A stretch of 64,000 bases of DNA from Deltaproteobacteria bacterium (GTDB lineage: Bacteria; Myxococcota_A; UBA796; SXON01). Below are positions 9,663 to 17,847 of this stretch, in pieces. Each line of letters starts with the position of its first letter. The stretch's first letter is position 1. The notes under the pieces were generated by a model that was given only the letters and a program-made list of their open reading frames with translations, did not search any database and was not told where the DNA came from. A program made the translations under genes and the position numbers. The stretch spans positions 1 through 64,000 of the forward strand of contig BJHF01000002.1 in assembly GCA_014191855.1 (NCBI GenBank), read 5' to 3'.

Positions 9663-11171
9663 TCACGGCGGCGGGCAGCCCGCCTCGGCAACCCCGATCG
9701 GATCGAGCAGGGCCGCCCACCCCAGCGCGCTCACGGCGGCGACGTCGGTGCCGTTCCACGTGCCAACCGTGGTCAGGTAGCCGCGGGACCCGAAGCGCAG
9801 GCACGTAGGCGCCTCGCCGAGCTGGACCACACCCGCCCGAAGGTCTTGCGTCGCCAGCGCGAGGATTCCGCTTTCGAGGATCTCCGGCCCTTCGATCATG
9901 ACGACCGCCCGCGCTTCGCCGATGTCCCGGAGGGCACCAAGCGAGGCCCCTGGAGGCGGGTAAACCAAGGTAGATGCAGATGCAATCGACACGTCGCCGG
10001 CGGTGACCGAAACGTCCAGCAAGGCCCACGGCTCATCGGTGGAACCACTGCCGATCGCCAGCCGTTCGAACCCTGAGCCATCGATGTCCACGCTGGAAAC
10101 CACGGTCACGGCTTCCCCTTCAGCGGGAACCAACCGGAGCCAGGGATCGTCGCTGAGCGCTGGCGTGCTCACCACAACGTCGGTGAACGTGGACCAGCCC
10201 CCCTCCGAAACGTAGTTGAAACCAGCCAGCTCACCGAGCCCATCGCCGTCCAGGTCGCCCAAGGAACGTACCTTGCTCGCCTCGGACGCGTGGTAGGCAA
10301 GCTCGTTGAGCGATCCGAGGCCCGCGCGCAGCTCTGGAACGCCCAACGCCGCCCACCCGAGCCCGTTGCCAGTGATCAGGGAGTCGGTGGAGCCGTCCCC
10401 GTCGAGATCACCGGCGGCCTCAACGGCCAGCCCGTACTCAAGCTCGATGTCAGCCAGCCCGGTGCTCGCTTCGCCGCCGACCGCGATTGCTTCCCCGGCG
10501 ACGACCACGATGCGGCCATCCCACCAATAGGAGGGCGAATACCCACCACGGTCCACCAAAAGAACGTCTGGAAGCCCTCCGCCGTCGACATCCCCTGGGA
10601 GCAGCACTCGCGACCCCAGACAACCGCTCCCCGCGAAGTGGTAGGGGGCCACGGCATCCACCCAGACAGGCCTTTCGGAAACGAGGCCTCCCGGGAGGAC
10701 CCACGCCCCGCCGGATTCACACCAGTTGCTGTAGTTGTATGCGTAGGTTGCGTAGCCCGCGTCTGCCAGCAGAAGTTCCCCCTGGCCGTCGCCGCTGAAG
10801 TCGGGGCCGAACGTCACGGCCGGCCCGGAAAGGCCGTACTCCACCCAGGGGATCGCGACCGCCAGCACCGCCGCCAGACACGTTGCCGGGTCGCAGTCAT
10901 CATCTGAGCTGCCGCATGGATCTGGCGCCGAAGGAAACCGGTTCGCGTCGTGGTCATCGCAGTCGTAGGCGGCCTTCGACCCATCGCCATCACAGTCCAC
11001 GAAGTCGGCAATCTCGGGGTCGGCCCCGCAGGCGGTGTCCTCGGGCGCCAAGGCCGTGTCGGGCGCGGCAGTGTCGGAGACGGCGTTTGACGTCGCGATT
11101 CCCGGGGCACAGCCCGCTCCAGACAAGGAGAGCAGCGCGAGGCGGAGGGCGAAGCGGGGTGGAGAAAACAC
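9663..11171 (-). CDS. FG-GAP/VCBS-type repeat lipoprotein with MopE-like calcium/metal motif
   Basis: Lipobox LLSLSGAGC; DCDGDGSKAAYDCDDHDANRFPSAPDPCGSSDDDCD; repeated FGPDFSGDGQGELLLAD / AAGDLDGDGSTDSLITG / LGDLDGDGLGELAGF. Confidence 0.8.
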   Translation of the reverse strand: MFSPPRFALRLALLSLSGAGCAPGIATSNAVSDTAAPDTALAPEDTACGADPEIADFVDCDGDGSKAAYDCDDHDANRFPSAPDPCGSSDDDCDPATCLAAVLAVAIPWVEYGLSGPAVTFGPDFSGDGQGELLLADAGYATYAYNYSNWCESGGAWVLPGGLVSERPVWVDAVAPYHFAGSGCLGSRVLLPGDVDGGGLPDVLLVDRGGYSPSYWWDGRIVVVAGEAIAVGGEASTGLADIELEYGLAVEAAGDLDGDGSTDSLITGNGLGWAALGVPELRAGLGSLNELAYHASEASKVRSLGDLDGDGLGELAGFNYVSEGGWSTFTDVVVSTPALSDDPWLRLVPAEGEAVTVVSSVDIDGSGFERLAIGSGSTDEPWALLDVSVTAGDVSIASASTLVYPPPGASLGALRDIGEARAVVMIEGPEILESGILALATQDLRAGVVQLGEAPTCLRFGSRGYLTTVGTWNGTDVAAVSALGWAALLDPIGVAEAGCPPP

Positions 11172-11275
11172 CCTTGGAGGGTAACATTTTCCGGGTGTGA
11201 CGGGTGCCTGCCCAGCGCCGCGATGGGTAGCGGTGGTTGCCTGAAGAAGGAAACGTGGCCGCGCCCATCGCCCTT

Positions 11276-12337
11276 CTACCCTGCCAACCTCGGTAACTTC
11301 CCAAACGGATCGTCAACCCATAGCGCATCCGGCGGCGCAAGCTCCTGAGCGGGCGCGGTGTGCGCCTCGATCCCACACGCCCGGAGCGCGTCGGGCCGCA
11401 CGCACCCCGTAACCACGAGGCGGTAACGAGACAGGAGCAACGCCAGCATCACCAGGCGCTGGGTACCGCCGCCGACCGGGGCTTCGCCGCGCAGGGTTTC
11501 GCTCCACGGATACGGCAGCCGACGAGCCAACGCCGCGAACGCCTGCTCTCCCGACCCCTCCCCCATGCCCTCCGGACACGCAGCATCAAGGTACAACGTG
11601 GCACCTTCGACCAAGGGAGGTCGCGCGGAGAGGCCGATATAGGTGGCGGCGCGGCTCGCCTGGTAGAAGTTGACGGCCTTCCGGGGCGGGACCACGAGCA
11701 CCGCCGAATTTGCGGGCTTTGGCACGTTCAACCAGATGTCCAACGAGGCGGCCGCCTCGTGGAGCACCGCGCGCGGCCCCCCGGCGAACCACCGCCCACC
11801 GGCAACGTTGAGCACCCATTGCAGGCCTGCCGCCTCGCCGAGCGCATCCACCACCTCGCGAAAGGGGTTTCCCCGCAAGTTTCCGAGCGTGACGCCGGGT
11901 GCGGTGACGCGGTCGCGGTGATGGAGCGCGTCGATGGTCGCGCGGGCACCGAGGCCGACCGAAACCGCCTTATGTCCCCCGGAGAACCCCGCATACTGGT
12001 GAAGTTCCACGATGCCGACGCCGAGCACCACATCGGTACCAGCGAGGAGTCGGGATACGCCGCCGGGGATGCCGTCTACGGTGCGGGTGGTGAAGGTGTC
12101 GTCGGGGTCGTGTTGAAGCAGAGGAAACGGACCGTCTGGCAGCTCCGCCGCCGACATCTGCCGGTGGAGGCCCAACCCCACGGCGGCGATCGCATCGCCG
12201 ATGTAAGGCTGGAGCGCGCGAAGCGCGGCCGGGACATCCACCGGGCGCGTGCCGTCGGGGATGGCGATGACCGTGCGACGACCACGGGGCGGCGGACACG
12301 CCGCGATCGCGGCCTCAGGCGTGGAGTATCCGGCCAT
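11276..12337 (-). CDS. LarA-like (DUF2088, lactate racemase N-terminal domain) protein
   Basis: AIPDGTRPVDVPAALRALQPYI, GVGIVELHQYAGFSGGHKAVSVGLGARATIDALHHRDRV, GNPFREVVDALGEAAGLQWVLNV. Start ATG at 12337 preferred. Confidence 0.72.
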   Translation of the reverse strand: MAGYSTPEAAIAACPPPRGRRTVIAIPDGTRPVDVPAALRALQPYIGDAIAAVGLGLHRQMSAAELPDGPFPLLQHDPDDTFTTRTVDGIPGGVSRLLAGTDVVLGVGIVELHQYAGFSGGHKAVSVGLGARATIDALHHRDRVTAPGVTLGNLRGNPFREVVDALGEAAGLQWVLNVAGGRWFAGGPRAVLHEAAASLDIWLNVPKPANSAVLVVPPRKAVNFYQASRAATYIGLSARPPLVEGATLYLDAACPEGMGEGSGEQAFAALARRLPYPWSETLRGEAPVGGGTQRLVMLALLLSRYRLVVTGCVRPDALRACGIEAHTAPAQELAPPDALWVDDPFGKLPRLAG

Positions 12338-12345
12338 ATTGCGCC

Positions 12346-13557
12346 TTATCCCGGTCCCGGGCGGGAGAAACGCGCCCAGCCCTCTCGCACGAGCAGTACG
12401 CCGAAAGGGCACCATTCAACGATGCGAACCCAGATCCGTTCGTGCCAGGCTCCGAACGGGTCCACCGTCGCAAGCACGAGGTAAGCGAGCGGGACCAGCG
12501 CCGCGAACCAAACCCAGGCGCGCACGCCCAACCACAGCGCGGCGACGAGAGGCCACAGGACGTACCAGGGGTGGACGGTGGGAGAGAGCACGACGAAGGT
12601 GCCGAAGGTCCAGAGGGCGATGCGCGCGCGATCGCGGATCGTGAGGAGGGCGAGGCCCACCACCGCGGCACCGACGAGGAGCAGGACACGTCGAGCGAGC
12701 AGCCCATCGTCGAGCAGCCATGCGAGCGCTGAGTACACCCCGGCGTTGAACGACCAGTTGGCTTCGTACGTGGCGAAACCCCGTGTGAGGCCCGAGTGGA
12801 GCATCGGCGCGAACGCCGTGAGGGAGAGCGCACCGTAGAGCAGCCACGTTCGCGGCCGAGCTCGAACGAGCAGAACGCCAGGCAACAGCTTGAGCATGGC
12901 GCCGAGCCACGCTGCGAGGTCGGAGCCGCCGAGCGCCAGCACCACCAGCAGCGCTCCCGCCGCCTCCAAGTGCCCGTTGGCGGCGGACTCTATCGCTGGA
13001 AGCGGCAGGAGCGCCCATAGCCATCCCGCCCGAGGGTCGCGACGCCAGAGCAGCCCCGCGGTGGCGCAGTCTGCAGCCGCCATCGCCAGCTTGAAGCCGG
13101 CAACACCGAAGCCGCTCAGGCCCACGAACAGGAGCTGCGCCAGCGGAGGGTAGATCGAAGACACCTCCGGGTGGTTCACGTGCGACCAGGCGTCGTCGCG
13201 CAGAAAGGCCAGCGTCGGATCGTCGGGCGCCTGCGCGAAGGGCGAGAAGCCAGCCAGCCACACCCGCCCCTCCCAGACGTAGCGGTACACATCGTCGGAG
13301 AGGGTGGGCGGCCAGCGGAGGAACGGCACACGAATCATGGCCGCCAGCGCGAGGAGGCGGGCGAGATCCCTCGTTGTTCGAGCACGATGTGCCGGCAGCT
13401 GAGGCTCCCCCAACACCGCCCACGCCACGAGGAGGCCCCACAACGTGAGGCCGAGCGACACCACGACCGGGTTCTGGCGCGGATCCTCCACCAGCCCGAG
13501 GCCGATGCTCGCGACCACGGCGACGATTGCAGCAGCAGGAAGGCGGCTCACGGCCAA
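12346..13557 (-). CDS. integral-membrane glycosyltransferase (GT87/DUF2029-like)
   Basis: LSDDVYRYVWEGRVWLAGFSPFAQAP..VNHPEVSSIYPPLAQLLFVGL, with multiple TM segments; typical of the polyprenol-P-mannose-dependent mannosyltransferase family. Confidence 0.75.
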   Translation of the reverse strand: MAVSRLPAAAIVAVVASIGLGLVEDPRQNPVVVSLGLTLWGLLVAWAVLGEPQLPAHRARTTRDLARLLALAAMIRVPFLRWPPTLSDDVYRYVWEGRVWLAGFSPFAQAPDDPTLAFLRDDAWSHVNHPEVSSIYPPLAQLLFVGLSGFGVAGFKLAMAAADCATAGLLWRRDPRAGWLWALLPLPAIESAANGHLEAAGALLVVLALGGSDLAAWLGAMLKLLPGVLLVRARPRTWLLYGALSLTAFAPMLHSGLTRGFATYEANWSFNAGVYSALAWLLDDGLLARRVLLLVGAAVVGLALLTIRDRARIALWTFGTFVVLSPTVHPWYVLWPLVAALWLGVRAWVWFAALVPLAYLVLATVDPFGAWHERIWVRIVEWCPFGVLLVREGWARFSRPGPG

Positions 13558-13586
13558 GACGTAGCCCGCGAGTTAGCTCCCGCGCG

Positions 13587-14312
13587 ATGCGCCGCAAGCT
13601 CCTCCTCGCCCTACTGCTCGCTCCCGCCCTGCTCGCCAGCAAGTGCGGGAAGAAGGTGGAGGACGACGTAAAGCCGCCCGACCACACGCTCAACACCCCC
13701 GACGTGGAGCTGCAGGTCGCCTCCATCGACCCCAACTTCGGCACGGCGGGCACCAGTTTTTCGGCCGAGGTGTTCGGAAACGGCTTCGAGCGCGGGTCGT
13801 CGGTGAAGATCGGCGGGCAAGACGCAGAGGCCCGGTATCGGGACAGCTCGACCCTCGCCGTTACGGTGCCGGCGCTCTCGGTGGGGAGCTACGACGTCGT
13901 CGTACAAAACCCAGATGCAACCAAGGCAACCCTGCGGAGGGGGCTGACCTTGCTCGCCAGCGCCGACGACGATCGCTGCCGCGCCGTGACCATCCGCTTC
14001 GGCTACGACAGCTCGGTGCTCGACGCGGGCACGCGCGGCGAGATCGAGACCGCGGCCGCCTGCCTCCGCAACAGCACCGACTTCGTGAGGGTGGAAGGCC
14101 ATTGCGACGATCGCGGCACGACTGAGTACAACCTCGCGCTCGGGCAACGCCGGGCGGATGCGGTGGCGCGGTACCTCGTAGGCCTGGGCGTGGCGCCCAG
14201 TCGGGTACAGGCGGTGAGCTACGGCGAAGAACGCCCCGCTTCAGGCGGCGCGGGAGAGTCGGCGTGGTCGCTGAATCGGCGGGTGGAGATCCTCCCCGGG
14301 GGTGGGCGATGA
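13587..14312 (+). CDS. OmpA/Pal-family peptidoglycan-associated lipoprotein with an N-terminal IPT/TIG domain
   Basis: ALLASKC lipobox-like; IDPNFGTAGTSFSAEVFGNGFERGSSVKIGG (IPT/TIG); IRFGYDSSVLD..RVEGHCDDRGTTEYNLALGQRRADAVARYLVGLGV (OmpA C-terminal). Followed by cpoB-like gene. Confidence 0.85.
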   Translation: MRRKLLLALLLAPALLASKCGKKVEDDVKPPDHTLNTPDVELQVASIDPNFGTAGTSFSAEVFGNGFERGSSVKIGGQDAEARYRDSSTLAVTVPALSVGSYDVVVQNPDATKATLRRGLTLLASADDDRCRAVTIRFGYDSSVLDAGTRGEIETAAACLRNSTDFVRVEGHCDDRGTTEYNLALGQRRADAVARYLVGLGVAPSRVQAVSYGEERPASGGAGESAWSLNRRVEILPGGGR

Positions 14313-15214
14313 GCCGCTTGTGGCCGCTGTTCCTGGTGGGGTGCGTGCTCGACCGTACTGGGCAATCCGCCACGAGCAAGTATGAGAAGGAGCTCTCGGA
14401 CCACCAGTCGCGGGTGCGCGATCTGGAGTCGCTGGGTGAGGATGTGGGCCGGCGGGTGGCCCAGCTTGAGGAAGTGACCCGAGCCCGCGGCCAGGAAGAC
14501 ATCCTCAAGATGGAAACGGTTGAGGAGCTACGCGGAGAAGTGGCCAAGATGCGCGGCGAGTTCGAAACGCTCGACCACGACTACCGCACCTACGAAACGG
14601 CGTCGCTGGGCGCCCAGACCGATGTCGACGCGCGCCTCTTGTACCTGGAGACTCGCGTTGGAGCCGTTGAGAAGTCGCTCGGCTTGAAGCCTCCCCCCCG
14701 CCCGGGGATGGAGAGCCTCGGCGCGGCCCCGGATGCGGGCGGAGCGGGAACGGGCGCGCCTCCGAAATCCGACGGCACGACGGGCGGAACGACCGACCCG
14801 GTGGCGGACCCCAGTGTAGGTACCGCTCCCGAGGCAGGCGGCCCCACCACCGCAGAAGAGTACTTCGGCTTGATCCAGCAGAACCTGGAGGCCGGGAACG
14901 GGGCGGCGGCGCGCGCGGTGGCCAAGCGTTTCGTGGATGAAAACCCGAAGAACGACCGTGTGGGCGAGGCCTACTACCGGATTGCGGAGAGCTTCCAGAA
15001 CGAGGCGCAGTTCAAGCAGGCGGCGGCCGCGTTCCAGGACGTACTCGACAAGGCGCCGCAGAGCACATGGGCCTCGTGGGCGCTGTTGCGACAGGGAGAG
15101 TGTTTTGAGGGGCTCGGGCGCGCGAAGGACGCGGCGATCTTCTACTGCGATGTGCTCAAGAAGTACCCCAAAAGCAAGGCGGCGAAGGAAGCCAAGGCGA
15201 AGTGTACGCCGTAG
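14309..15214 (+). CDS. cpoB: Tol-Pal system protein CpoB/YbgF-like
   Basis: Coiled-coil N-terminus, then AEEYFGLIQQNLEAGNGAAARAVAKRFVDENPKNDRVGEAYYRIAESFQNEAQFKQAAAAFQDVLDKAP..KYPKSKAAKEAK. Overlaps the Pal-like gene (ATGA). Confidence 0.82.
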   Translation: MSRLWPLFLVGCVLDRTGQSATSKYEKELSDHQSRVRDLESLGEDVGRRVAQLEEVTRARGQEDILKMETVEELRGEVAKMRGEFETLDHDYRTYETASLGAQTDVDARLLYLETRVGAVEKSLGLKPPPRPGMESLGAAPDAGGAGTGAPPKSDGTTGGTTDPVADPSVGTAPEAGGPTTAEEYFGLIQQNLEAGNGAAARAVAKRFVDENPKNDRVGEAYYRIAESFQNEAQFKQAAAAFQDVLDKAPQSTWASWALLRQGECFEGLGRAKDAAIFYCDVLKKYPKSKAAKEAKAKCTP

Positions 15215-15284
15215 AGGCGCGCCAACGGCACTTGACCCAACGCCCCTCACCGGTTATCCGGCCACGGTACCCAACCTCCTGCTG

Positions 15285-15315
15285 GAGCGTCCCCCGGGAC
15301 GCTCTTTGTGTTTTT
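15285..15315 (+). terminator. Rho-independent terminator / possible attenuator in the rimP leader
   Basis: Perfect 9-bp stem GAGCGTCCC-CC-GGGACGCTC followed by TTTGTGTTTTT; lies 18 nt upstream of the proposed rimP ATG. Confidence 0.8.
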
Positions 15316-15333
15316 GGGCCCAACGCCGCGAAC

Positions 15334-15849
15334 ATGCTCGTTACCCCTGCCACGCTCCGCCACCTCCGCGAAACGATCGAGCCGATCGTGGTGCGTTTGG
15401 GCTGCGAGTTGGTGGCCGTTGAGCTCGGCGGCGGCCCGCGCGGCCCCATCCTGCGGGTGAGCATCGACAAGACGGGGGGCGTCGGCATCGCCGAGTGCAC
15501 GCAGGTCTCCCGGCAGCTCAGCCCGGCGTTGGACGTGGCGGATCCCATTCTCGGCGCCTACGACCTTGAGGTGAGCACCCCCGGCATCGAGCGCCCGGTG
15601 CAGCGCGCCGCGGACTTCGCGAAGTTCGCGGGCTGTGAAGTGCGTGTAAAACCGTACGGCGTGGAGTCCAAGAAGCGCACCAAGGGCGTGCTGCTCGGCA
15701 TCCACGAGGGCGTCGTGTCGGTGAAAACGGCCGACGAAGTCAAACAGTTCCCACTCGACTCCATCGAGCGCGCCAACCTCGCGCTCACGCTTGAACAATT
15801 CCAGAGGCTCGGTGAGGGCCTCTCCCCTCTTGCGGAGGCAACGCCATGA
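15334..15849 (+). CDS. rimP: ribosome maturation factor RimP
   Basis: LRETIEPIVVRLGCELVAVELGGGPRGPILRVSIDKTGGVGIAECTQVSRQLSPALDV..GAYDLEVSTPGIERPVQRAADF; upstream of nusA. Confidence 0.95.
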   Translation: MLVTPATLRHLRETIEPIVVRLGCELVAVELGGGPRGPILRVSIDKTGGVGIAECTQVSRQLSPALDVADPILGAYDLEVSTPGIERPVQRAADFAKFAGCEVRVKPYGVESKKRTKGVLLGIHEGVVSVKTADEVKQFPLDSIERANLALTLEQFQRLGEGLSPLAEATP

Positions 15850-17138
15850 ACAGCCCGCTCAGCCGTGATCTCGATGCCGTAGCCAAAGAGAAGAACATCC
15901 CGCGCGACTCCCTGATCGAAGTGCTCGAGCAGGCGATGGAGGCTGCGGCCCGCAAGAAGTACGGGATGCAGAAGGACCTTGAAGCGCAGTGGAACGACGA
16001 GCTCGGCGAGGTTGAGCTCTTCGAGTTCAAGACCGTCGCGGAAGAAATCGAAGACGACCAGATCGAGATCACGCTCGAAGACGCGCGCCGCCTCGATCCC
16101 GAGTGCGAGATGGGCGACTCGCTGGGCATCAAGCTCAACGTGGAAGATCTGGGCCGCATCGCCGCGCAAACGGCGAAGCAGGTGATCATCCAGAAGATCC
16201 GCGACGCCGAACGCGAGATGACCTTCTCCGAGTTCAAGGACCGCAAGGGCGAAATCATCACCGGCATCGTGCGCCGCTTCGAGAAGGGCAACATCATCGT
16301 TGATCTCGGCCGCGCCGAGGCGCTGCTCCCCAAGCGCGAGCAGGTGATGACGGAAACCTACCGCCAGGGCGACCGGATCCAAGCGTACGTGGCCGATATT
16401 ACGCGGGCGACCAAGACCCCGCAGGTCATCCTCAGCCGCACCCATCCGGGCCTGCTGATGAAGCTGTTCGAGCTCGAAGTTCCGGAAGTCGCGGAAGGAA
16501 TCGTGCGGATCGAGGCCTGCGCTCGCGAGCCGGGGCACCGCGCCAAGATCGCGGTCAGCTCCATCGATCCCGACGTCGATCCCGTGGGCGCGTGCGTCGG
16601 CATGAAGGGATCCCGCGTTCAGGCCGTGGTTGCCGAGCTTCGTGGCGAAGCGATCGACATCATCCCCTACCACCCCGATCCGGCCCGCTACGTCGTTCAC
16701 GCGATCCAGCCCGCCCACGTGGCCCGGGTGTACATCGACGAAACGGCGCACAAGATGGAGCTGATCGTCCCCGACGACCAGTACAGCAAGGCGATCGGCC
16801 GCCGCGGCCAGAACGTGCGCCTCGCGCAGCACCTCACGGGCTGGGAAGTCGTGGTGCTCAGCGAGACGAAGCACGCCGAGATGAGCGCCACGGCGCGCGA
16901 GGAATTGGGCCGGATCGAGGCGCTCTCCCCGGAAGGCGTGGAGCTGCTCATCCGTCACGGCTTCCACAGCCTCGCCGAAGTGGCCGACGCGGAAGCGTAC
17001 GACCTCTGCGGCGTGCTGAGCTGCGAAGAAGAAGACGCGCAGGCGGTGATCGACAGCGCCGAAGGCGCGCTTGAGAAGATCATCCTCGAAGAAGCCGACC
17101 GGCGGAAGTCCGGCGCGGAACTCCCGCCTGAGGCGTAG
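15846..17138 (+). CDS. nusA: transcription termination/antitermination protein NusA
   Basis: S1/KH1/KH2 signatures: [86 protein letters not shown]. Confidence 0.97.
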   Translation: MNSPLSRDLDAVAKEKNIPRDSLIEVLEQAMEAAARKKYGMQKDLEAQWNDELGEVELFEFKTVAEEIEDDQIEITLEDARRLDPECEMGDSLGIKLNVEDLGRIAAQTAKQVIIQKIRDAEREMTFSEFKDRKGEIITGIVRRFEKGNIIVDLGRAEALLPKREQVMTETYRQGDRIQAYVADITRATKTPQVILSRTHPGLLMKLFELEVPEVAEGIVRIEACAREPGHRAKIAVSSIDPDVDPVGACVGMKGSRVQAVVAELRGEAIDIIPYHPDPARYVVHAIQPAHVARVYIDETAHKMELIVPDDQYSKAIGRRGQNVRLAQHLTGWEVVVLSETKHAEMSATAREELGRIEALSPEGVELLIRHGFHSLAEVADAEAYDLCGVLSCEEEDAQAVIDSAEGALEKIILEEADRRKSGAELPPEA

Positions 17139-17197
17139 CCCTGCCCCCCGTACGCACCTGCATCGTCACCCGCGAGCGCGCCGATCCGGAGGCGCTC

Positions 17198-17701
17198 GTG
17201 CGCGTGTTCGCCGGGCCGGACGGCGTGGCGCACGTGGACTGGCACGGCAAGTGGAAGGGCCGCGGGGCCTGGATCACCTGCGAACGCAAGATGTTCGAAG
17301 AGGCGATGAAAAAGCCCGCGTTGCTCGTGCGCGCACTGCACGAGGAGCGGCTGGATGTGGCCGAGCTGCTGAACGAAGCGCGGGCCGCGAACCTGCTCGC
17401 GATCCGGAACCTGCTCGCGCTGAGCGCTCGAGCGGGCGCGGTGGTGAGCGGGGCGGACGCTCTCGAACGAACGCTGCCGGAGTCGCTCGTCGGGCTGATC
17501 GTGGCGGACGACGCCTCGCCGGCCAGCGCCGAGGCCGCAGCTGCCCGCTTCCCGGAGCTGTTGGCCGTACGGATCGGGATGACGCGCGAAGAACTCGGAC
17601 ACCAAATTGGCAAGGGTCCACGCGCGGTACTCGGTTTTCGCCGCGCGGCACCGACCCGAGCGTTGCTCGCGGAGTTGCGGCGATCGGTGGCACTCGGTTA
17701 G
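17198..17701 (+). CDS. YlxR (DUF448) / L7Ae-like RNA-binding protein
   Basis: Upstream in-frame PPVRTCIVTRERADPEALVRVFAGPDG..KWKGRGAWIT, i.e. a YlxR domain, followed by an L7Ae-like region; nusA-ylxR-infB context. True start probably a non-ATG codon near 17141. Confidence 0.82.
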   Translation: MRVFAGPDGVAHVDWHGKWKGRGAWITCERKMFEEAMKKPALLVRALHEERLDVAELLNEARAANLLAIRNLLALSARAGAVVSGADALERTLPESLVGLIVADDASPASAEAAAARFPELLAVRIGMTREELGHQIGKGPRAVLGFRRAAPTRALLAELRRSVALG

Positions 17702-17847
17702 TGCCCGCGCGACCGCGTTTCGACCGATCACCGCCTGCGCGTTTTTGGGAGCCCGCCCGGACTCCCTGAGAACCCCCCCGGACAGATCGATCAACGTTTT
17801 CCGGCCGCATCCGCGGACGCTCCACAGTACGCAAGGAATCGCCCTTC

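Noticed and set aside
9663-12415. Natural-product biosynthetic cluster around the LarA-like and glycosyltransferase genes
   Set aside because: No PKS/NRPS, RiPP or tailoring gene set is present.
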